Shown piece after piece: positions 56,814 to 64,000 of a stretch of DNA of 64,000 nucleotides; the stretch's first letter is position 1; each line of letters opens with the position of its first letter. Position numbers and translations under genes: made by a program. Where the stretch lies: assembly GCA_022702705.1 (NCBI GenBank), contig CM040434.1, forward strand, positions 55,540,953 through 55,604,952, written 5' to 3'. Under the pieces are notes generated by a model that ran no database searches, was not told where the DNA came from, and was given only the letters and a program-made list of their open reading frames with translations. The DNA is from Papilionanthe hookeriana x Papilionanthe teres. Taxonomy: Eukaryota; Streptophyta; Magnoliopsida; Asparagales; Orchidaceae.

Positions 56814-57881
56814 AAAAAACTAAATTTGATTTCATTTTACTCTTGATATTTAAATTGTTATACTTGCATATTAGGATATTAAAAAATTCCTGCAAGCATG
56901 ATATGTTAGTTTTTATTTCTCACCCATATATAATTTCTTATGCTTAAATGTTTTATCTTAATTAAAAAATTAAAGTTTGGGGGGGGATTTAAAAAAAAAC
57001 AAAGATTTTCAAAAACCTAAAATTTTATTTGATTCTCAAGAATACTTAAAAATAAGTCTTATTTTTGATTGAGAACAATTAGGTACATGAAGTTATATTT
57101 GGGGAACAAAATTTTGAATATAGAAAAGAATAAAAGAATTTAGTTAAAATTTATATTAATAATGAAAAACCTAAAGTTAAAATTTTCTTAATGAAGAAGT
57201 GTTAAATAAAGTTAAACTATCTTACTAACAAGTTTTGTATTTTTGGATAAATAGAAGATTTGACTTTTATTCTTCAAAGCTTAAATTTCTTTTATAGAAG
57301 AGTAATTTTCAAATATTATTATTATGATTTTTAAGTGAAAGATGTATATCTGACCTTTATTTTAAATGGAAGGGTGAAATTCAAAATCATTAAAGGCCTA
57401 TCCAGATATAGTAATCCTTGCCTTATAAAAAAAAAGAAGAAAAGAAAAAAAGTGAAAAATAGTATATGAAAAGCGAGGAGAAGCTTGGGGATTTAAGGGC
57501 CTCATTAAAAATTGGTTTCATACCTAAAGTTTAAGATATAACTTCAGAGAAAATCTAAAACTTAAGGTTATAATATAGTATGTAAAATTATTTTTCAAAT
57601 AAAGATTTTTAAGTGAGAAAAACAAATGTTTGAATCATATATTTTGAAGAATCTAAACTTTAAGTTGATTTTAATTATATTTGTCATTTTTTTTACTTAA
57701 GAACTTTCTAAACTTTAAGTTGATTTTAATTACTGAAATTTCTTCTAAATTGGACTATTCCATTTCTAGAACAAAATTTTGTTATCTTCCTAAGAAACTC
57801 ATTACATAATTTTCATGCTAAAATATTCTATGAGATTAACTGTCACTTGAGGACAAGTAACATTTTAAGTTTGGAGAATTT
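56336..57881 (+). other. A2 3' UTR with two PPT-like sites
   Basis: AT-rich. PPT-like AAGTTTGGGGGGGGATT near 56971-56988 and AAGTTTGGAGAATT at 57867-57881 by the LTR. An (AT)n tract is at 56780-56811. No gene. Confidence 0.72.
57379..57500 (+). other. Conserved 3' UTR block with purine tract (A2)
   Basis: TTCAAAATCATTAAAGG, CCTATCC..GTAATCC, purine tract, GCGAGGAGAAGCTTGGGG. Confidence 0.68.
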
Positions 57882-59765
57882 TGATACACCTAAAATATAT
57901 AGTATTTTTATGCACATTTTTATACCTTTTTTTAATGATATTGCACTTTAAGGGAAAGTATTTTGTGTTTTTCTTGCAAGTATGATGAAAATGGATGGTC
58001 ATGATGAAAGGAGCAAAATTGGATCAAATTTGGAGCAAAAATAATAAAAAATCAAAATTTTGGCACTGGCGACTAAGCGTCGCTGGGCCGGCGCTTAGCC
58101 ACCATAGTTAAAAATCGAAATTCAAATGAATTTGGCGCCAATTTCAAAGGGGATGGGATGTAACTTTTGGTGGTAACTATCATAACTTCCTTTGGGCAGC
58201 AAGTTTGAATGAAGGGGTGTGTTCCTTGGTAGATACATTGAATCTGGACACATTTTGAAGAGACACCAAGGCACCTTTTAGTTTACTATTTAAAGAGAGT
58301 CTTAGGAAAGATTAGGGGAGGCTTTAGGAGGCTCTTCCACTGCGTTTTGAAGGGTACTTCCATTGTTCTTCCACCGTATTTTAAGAGTTTTATTAAGAGT
58401 AGGAGTAGAGAGTAGAAAGGAGAAAAGGGTCGGAGTGAAGTCTTCTTCTTCCCACTTCTTTTCATTCTTTTAGTTTAGTTTTTATTGAAGTCTGAAGTCT
58501 ATATTCTGAGTCATCAGAGTTGGGAGACTTGCTCTGAGGAGTAGTTTAGCGAAGAGTCAAAGTTTCAGAGGAACTTTCATAGTCTTGTGGAGAAGATTTT
58601 CAGATAAGTGTTTACTTTTAATCTTTTTATTAATACTTGCTTTCGTTTGTTATTTTTCTTATTGTTTTTAATTTCAAATCAATGTGTTTTTGTATTTTCC
58701 AAATGCATTCTGAGTAGTTTACTTTGTCTTTTCTTTATTAAATGGATAAGTAATTAATTTATAAAGAATTGTTGTGGAAAGTATAAGTGTTTAAAAGTTG
58801 GAAGAAGTTGTGAAGATTGATTCTGAAAACTTTGTTTACTTCTTAATTTGGCCTGTTAAGTTATAGAATTTCTTGAGATTATGTAAGATCCAATGCGGTA
58901 TTGTCTCATAAAAGTTAGTAAGAATCACATGCAATTATATGGGTGAGAATTATAGTCCATATAATTGAATGTAATGTTAGAAGATATTTTTATGAAAGGG
59001 AGTAAAATTAGAGGACTTTAGAGTGACAGGCTAAAACCCCCTAATTTGGTTTGAAATTTTGAATTTTGTTATGAGAAGTTAGCCCCTAGGTGGTGGGAAT
59101 CGAGGGAACTCTAGAGTGAGAGACCGGTATCTTCCCCGCCTAACCATGTTCAAAATAATAAAAATTTCAAATTAACATATGTTCTTTATAGAACTAAGGG
59201 TAAAGAACACATTTGCTTCTATCTGTCACAACAAATTTAAATACTTCCACAACAATACTTTAAGAATTATTTCTACTTCATAAAAGGAAAGAAAAAGATA
59301 TTCCAGTTAATAGTATTTTACATCCAGTGTTATTAGTTATTATAATTTTAATTTCATTGCGTAACATTTTATTAAGGAAATTTTAAAAGACAAATCAACT
59401 TTCAAAACTTTTCAAAATCAAGACATACTTTTTCAAAAACAATTAAAGAAAGTAAAAAGATAATTTTCTGATTTCTTTAAAAATTTTCATATTTTCCCTG
59501 TGGGTTCGATATCTTGGGACTTAATCAGAAAGTCCTATATTACTTGATAAACGATACGTATACTTGCGTAGTATCCCATATTATAAAATCATAAGTTTCA
59601 TATCTAAATCATCAGTGCATTTATCCAGCGGAGTCAAGTTTTTGCGCCGTTGCATTTACCGGACGGTACCAAGTTTTTGGCGCACATATATTCCTAGCAG
59701 CTCAAGTTTTTGGTGTCGTTGCCAATTTTCATATCATATTTATAAGTATAAATATCAGGGGATCA
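57882..59765 (+). mobile_element. A2 3' LTR
   Basis: 1884 bases from TGATACACC to GGGGATCA, uninterrupted; the reference copy for the split 5' LTR. It shows the uninterrupted GCATTCTGAGTAG sequence (58705-58717) where A1 inserted in the 5' LTR. Confidence 0.95.
58068..58103. repeat. Palindromic tag pair in A2 3' LTR
   Basis: GGCGACTAAGCGTCGC and CGGCGCTTAGCCACC. Relative to the 5' LTR, a change in the left arm of the first unit (GGCGAC) is matched by one in its right arm (GTCGC), so the palindrome is kept: a compensatory pair. Confidence 0.83.
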
Positions 59766-59770
59766 ACAGG

Positions 59771-60349
59771 CTCAAATCCTCAATTTAGTCCTAGGGTTTG
59801 GAAACTGAAGCAAGAGTTAGCCTTCAGAGAAAGGGAAGTGGGAGCTCTAGAGTGAGAGCCAGTATCCTCCCAACCTAACCCAGATTTTGGGACTAAACTT
59901 AGGATTAGCCAATGTTCTTTTTGTGCTTGGAAAAGGGTAAAGAATAGGAATGCTCCTATTTGGCAAACTACATTTGCATCACTGGTCTATGTCACAAAAA
60001 TCATTATAATATAATTGGGGAGGAGGAAAATTCTTTCTTACAACTAAACTTTGTTATAACTTTAGTCTTGTGTTAGTTTAACTTGCTAGAAGGTTAGAAC
60101 GTACTTTGGTAGAAGTAGTAACTACAATTGTTTGTCTTTATTTTAAGAAATAAAATTACTTGCAATTGTGTTGTGATTCGAGAAGTGATTTTTGTGCTAC
60201 ACCATAAAAATATATTGCCTCCCTGTGGGATTGATATCCAGGACTCCACTAGAGCTCTGTATTACTTGAGCGATACGTATACTTGAATTTAATTGTGTGA
60301 CTCATTAGAAAACTAAATCAATATATATATATATATAAATCTAAGTTCA
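59771..60349 (+). mobile_element. A3 3' LTR, right part
   Basis: Continues the LTR broken at 32543 (ACAGG target copies at 32539 and 59766). It has the Athila-type CTCCCTGTGGGATTGATATCC and GTATTACTTGAGCGATACG segments and an (AT)n tract at 60320-60338. The exact right border is uncertain (60320-60349), since the left LTR and TSD of A3 are lost. Confidence 0.75.
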
Positions 60350-60640
60350 TAAATTTTGGAAAATTAAAAAAGTCGCACTAACATACATGACTGATTTGAC
60401 GTAAGTGGAAACGACCTTCACCTTTTTAGCAGAAGGGAAGTCCTCATGAGAGTTCAAGTCAAACTCGGCGAACTGCTCTTGAACTTCGGAGGCAGCAACT
60501 TTCACGATCATGAACGAGGCTTTTCTGAGGACAACTTTGAATTCACTATAGCCTGCTCCAAAGTGAATTGTAGGGGCAGCAAGGCGAGCCTCATGGGTAG
60601 TAGCCAAGTTAAAAGACAAAGTGAGAGTGGGGATAGACAT
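60350..60640 (-). pseudogene. Tat-B leader ORF, truncated
   Basis: The frame starts at ATG 60640 (MSIPTLTLSFNL) and runs to about 60365, where Athila A3 begins; its end is therefore lost. It contains FKVVLRKASFMIVKVAASE and AEFDLNSHEDFPSAKK, the latter resembling MIEFNLKSTQEFPPL at the start of the Tat-A gag region (22136). It lies about 640 bases after the PBS. Most likely it is the first ORF of the element (gag start or separate leader ORF). No catalytic motif is visible. Confidence 0.55.
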
Positions 60641-61276
60641 TGTCACTGTCAATCACAAGACAATTCCAAAAGTTAACAAAGTCTAAAACCTCATAATCAT
60701 ATCGTAAACACTACGAATTAACAAAGGTTGCTCTATGAACTGGGCACATTTTCTTTTTTATTTTATTTTATTTTATTTTATTTTGAGTATTTATTTGTTT
60801 CGTTCTTTTAAAATTTCGTAACACGTTCTTAAATTTATAATTTTCATTAAATATTTGGAAAGTTTGAATCTAATTTATGAAATTTAAAAGGGGTTTAAAA
60901 TTTGAAAAAGAGTTGGCTCAACTTTAAAAATATCAAAATCAAACCAGGAGGATGAAAAAGGAAGAAGTGAAGTACACGATCCTGTCTGGGACCCTCATCA
61001 CAATGTACATCGCTCCAGTGAAGCCTGTTCACCGACACACCTATTGGGCATCCAACCCCACACAACCAAAAGAAAATCCCAACGACTCCTAAACCCCTCA
61101 TTTTAAGAGTGGTCAAACATAGGGTCCTATAATCGAGCAGAGTTGACTTTACTTTCTCAAGAAAGAAATGAGACAAGTATGTCAATATAAGAATGGTAAT
61201 CTGGTCTAAGAGGGAGACAAACACATTATTGATATATGAAAATAAATTTCCTAATCTTAATTGAGAGAGAAACTCC
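60641..61276 (-). other. Tat-B 5' untranslated leader
   Basis: Between PBS and leader ORF; holds a (TTTTA)n tract at 60756-60785. The ORF at 60895-61224 is unlikely to be coding. Confidence 0.55.
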
Positions 61277-61294
61277 TCCCCAATGGAGTCGTCA
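61277..61294 (-). promoter_or_regulatory. Tat-B primer-binding site
   Basis: On the minus strand TGACGACTCCATTGGGGA follows the LTR end after five bases. It resembles the TGGCGACTCC..TGGGGA type PBS I recall for Tat/Ogre elements, attributed to tRNA-Arg. Orientation fixes the element strand. Confidence 0.7.
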
Positions 61295-61299
61295 GAAGT

Positions 61300-64000
61300 T
61301 GTCGGCCGTTTAAAAGATTTTTGGATTTGTTAGTTGCTGGAATGGATATCCCGACACCTTATTTTAAATGTATTTAATTTAATATATATGTATATGATTT
61401 GGAAAAAAAATATCATTTTTAATTTTTAAATATGAAATCTAGCTACACCACAAGCTATGTTTTTATCCCGAGGAATCGACACATTACATGATGGTACGGC
61501 TTTATTAAATAAACTAATAAATTTCTACATCTATTTTAGTCTGTGAACCTTTTATGTTGACTGACAATGTCCCCTATCTGATATAAAAAGATCAAATAGG
61601 TTTTATATTAATAATGGGTTCATTTAAGTTTCCTATAAGGGCAAGCCCCTATAGTTAATTACATCTTAAATGACCGAAGTAGCCTGAAAGATAGAAGGAT
61701 TTATGTCATATCGAATAACGACCCTAGAATCCTATAACTAGTTAGGGCTTATATTACATCAGGTGCAAAGACTTACAAGGATAAGGTGAGGGTTTAGATT
61801 TATACTAGGTAAATTACCTCGAATTCCTATGGTTTTTGTTATTTATTTATAAGGAGTTTTGCTGTTGAAGATGGTCGTGCTGCCCATAATCTTTGCTCCA
61901 AGCTCCTTGTCGTAGCAGGAATTGTTTTATAAGTGTCAAACGTAGGAGGTTGAGAGAAGTAGCATGTTTTAGGAATATTTAAATTGAGATATCTTAATAT
62001 CTTATTAGGGAAATATTTAAGTTGATTATAGCGACACAGGCTAGGATCCCACGGTTCCCTCATTCCAACAACACTATTTTCTTTGAATTCAATTAGTCCT
62101 TATGAATTTACTAAATCCAAATAAATTAATTCAGTACATTCATTCAGACCGTAGGAAATCTCATTAGCAGTCGTAGCTTGCCTCATCTGAGGTAATCTCG
62201 ATCATCTAAAGAGACATTTTAATTTAGTTATGATTGTTGTTTTGTTATTTTGTTGTGATTAAATTTTAAGTTGCTTATATTTTGAATGTTGTAATGGTGA
62301 ATTTTGTTTTGTTTAGAACTTTAATTTTAATTTTAGTTTCGGTTTTATGGCTATCCTAAAATTTTGGTTTAAACATGAAGGGTGATCTTGCTGTTTAGCA
62401 TGCAATTTCACAAGCAGAAAAGGTACGAGAAAGTAAATGAAAGTAAAGTGCAGTGCATAAAATAAAAGTGTTACTGGCATTTCTTATCGTTTTCCGGCTA
62501 AAATGTTAGCCTTTTGCAACAAAACATGTGTATATTGCATGGAATTAACTTTGCATGCCAGAAAGCAGGAAAAGCGGGTTTGAAGCGTACCCATCAAATC
62601 CTATGTCATAAATTGGTGGGTCTTATTTTAAGTGTATAGATGACTCCTTAAACAAGGCAAAATAGTTTTAATCGTCCTCCAAGGTATCCAAAAGTGTTTG
62701 AGAAAGGTCCATGGGCTGGGCCCCGGACACCTGACAATCCTCTGAAACGGCTCGAGTTAATTCAAACTTATTATGTTGTTGAATGATTCATCTATATATT
62801 ACCCATATGCTCAATGAACCAATGTTTAAATCATCCCTAAGAATGGAGTAACTATCACTTGTTATTTTATTTATAAATTTTGTGAGTGGGCACTTTATGG
62901 GCACATTGACTTAATTAAGAAGCTTAGCTAATTTGATTTTAGAGTTAGGCTTGTAGTGTTTCAAATATGTTCACAATTAATTTTACCATCTTTTCTAATC
63001 CATATTAGTCAAGTTTGATTAAGCCTAGCTAACTACTAAGCTCTTAAGACTTAATGGGTATATTTGCAATTTTGGGGAAATTGACTTATGTAATTATGAT
63101 TCTTATCAAAGTACTAAATTATCATTAAACCATTGATTAGATGTTTTGAATTATTAGATATTATCTTCCAAGGATGAAAACCATAACTTAGGATCATTTA
63201 ATTTTGATTATTCTCCAAATTAAAATAATTAAAGAAATTACAAATTTATCTTTTCTGTGACCAAGGTGAGGTTAGTTTCTACTATTTAAATACCTTGTAT
63301 TTCAATCATCTAAATATGGCAATTATGATCATTCATTATCCATTTTCCTATTGATTAGTCCGAAATATTTAATGAAGGCTTAAACTATTTAATTACAACT
63401 TTTCCCTTTAAGGACTATCACCTCATAATTCATTAAATTTAAATCAAATGACTTTGAAATTTTTATTTTACCCCACTTATGGGTTAATTAAACATCACAG
63501 GAGAAAATTAAATTTTTCTAATTTAATTTAATTTATATAGTTATTTACATGCAAAAATAAGGGTTTTCAAAGATATTTCTATAACTTAAATAAAACAAAA
63601 CTTCTGTCCTTAAGACAATTATTGGAGATTCACATAGACTAAAGGACCACTTGGATCAATTTTCATGATTTTTTGAATTTTAATTTAACTATTATAATTA
63701 TTTTAAGTTTTGGATAATTTATTAAATATAAAACATTATTTTGGTCAAAAATTACATTTGGTATTTTTCATAAATCTCTCTGAGGTCAGGGAACACAGAA
63801 AGATAAATTTCATATTTTTGTGATTTATATTTTAATTATTAGAATTATTTTAGTGAGAAATTAGGAAAAATCAATTATTGAGCTTAAAAATTATTTTTAA
63901 CCCTTTAAAATTTTATATCTTCACTTAGAAAACTAATAAATTTCTCCAATTATTCCCTAATGATTAGGAGACCAAATGTGACAATTTAGTGCATTTTTGT
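61300..64000 (-). mobile_element. Tat-B 5' LTR (continues beyond the window)
   Basis: Plus-strand start TGTCGGCC equals the border of the solo LTR (TGTCGGC at 23909). The order of blocks follows the solo LTR and then copy 1: 61440-62300 matches 24090-25330, 62331 matches position 1, and 63420-64000 matches about 1400-1990. Identity is visibly lower (about 75% by eye) than between copies 2 and 3, so it is another, older subfamily. No gene inside. Confidence 0.8.

Larger units (their letters stand above)
32544..59765 (+). mobile_element. Athila element A2 (contains A1)
   Basis: Bounded by TG at 32544 and CA at 59765 and flanked by ACAGG (32539-32543 and 59766-59770). LTRs are 1884 bases each once the A1 insertion and one TSD copy are removed from the 5' LTR. 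Without A1, A2 is about 13.6 kb: LTR, gag, protease, RT, RNase H, integrase, shortened ORFa, ORFb, LTR. By eye the LTRs differ by several percent. Confidence 0.93.

Noticed and set aside
59771..60349. Separate solo LTR
   Set aside because: It starts mid-LTR right after the ACAGG duplication and continues the A3 LTR from 31512-32543.
60895..61224. Minus-strand ORF with hydrophobic segments
   Set aside because: Lies in the untranslated leader next to the PBS, has no homology I recognise and no conserved start.
1..64000. tRNA, rRNA, snoRNA genes and host genes elsewhere in the window
   Set aside because: No recognisable RNA gene sequence or host exon series was found by reading; a covariance-model scan could not be run.

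Overview
The window is plant nuclear DNA made almost entirely of nested Ty3/gypsy LTR retrotransposons. No ordinary host gene, rRNA or tRNA gene was found. Evidence for a plant: Athila-type and Tat/Ogre-type polyproteins, a second archaeal-type RNase H, 1.5-1.9 kb Athila LTRs, multi-kilobase Tat LTRs, a Tat 3' UTR tandem repeat, and strong AT richness. I cannot name the species; a TE-rich seed plant is the safest statement.

Layout. 1-10340 holds two truncated, head-to-tail copies of a very long Tat-type LTR. 10341-22136 is the internal region of a Tat-lineage element (Tat-A) read on the minus strand: gag, protease, RT, RNase H plus archaeal RNase H, and integrase. Downstream of integrase is an extra ORF (13670-12183) whose C-terminal 246 codons are a plant ALKBH9/10-type 2-oxoglutarate/Fe(II) dioxygenase, the family that demethylates N6-methyladenosine in RNA. 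After it comes a 3' UTR with about 18 tandem motifs and a polypurine tract at the LTR edge. From 22136 to about 60349 lies a plus-strand Athila stack. A3 survives as its 3' part (integrase C-terminus, ORFa, ORFb, 3' LTR). A Tat solo LTR (23909-27953, TSD ATCAT) sits in A3 ORFa. A2 (32544-59765, TSD ACAGG) sits in the A3 3' LTR. A1 (33374-46957, TSD CATTC) sits in the A2 5' LTR. From about 60350 to the end is the minus-strand 5' end of another Tat copy (Tat-B): leader ORF, PBS and 5' LTR.

How the parts work together. All elements carry frameshifts and stop codons and look non-autonomous now, though several catalytic motifs are intact. Two observations stand out. First, Tat-A carries a captured RNA-demethylase domain, and its N-terminal extension resembles the start of the element's own gag region. 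Second, each of the three Athila elements carries its own GC-rich palindromic tag. The tag sequence differs between elements, but the clusters occur at the same three places (LTR, before ORFa, before ORFb) with the same geometry: pairs 19-22 nt apart, and pairs about 72-74 nt apart. Together with a conserved intron-like segment before ORFb, this suggests internal promoters and element-specific DNA recognition, possibly by the uncharacterised ORFa/ORFb proteins. That function is inference.
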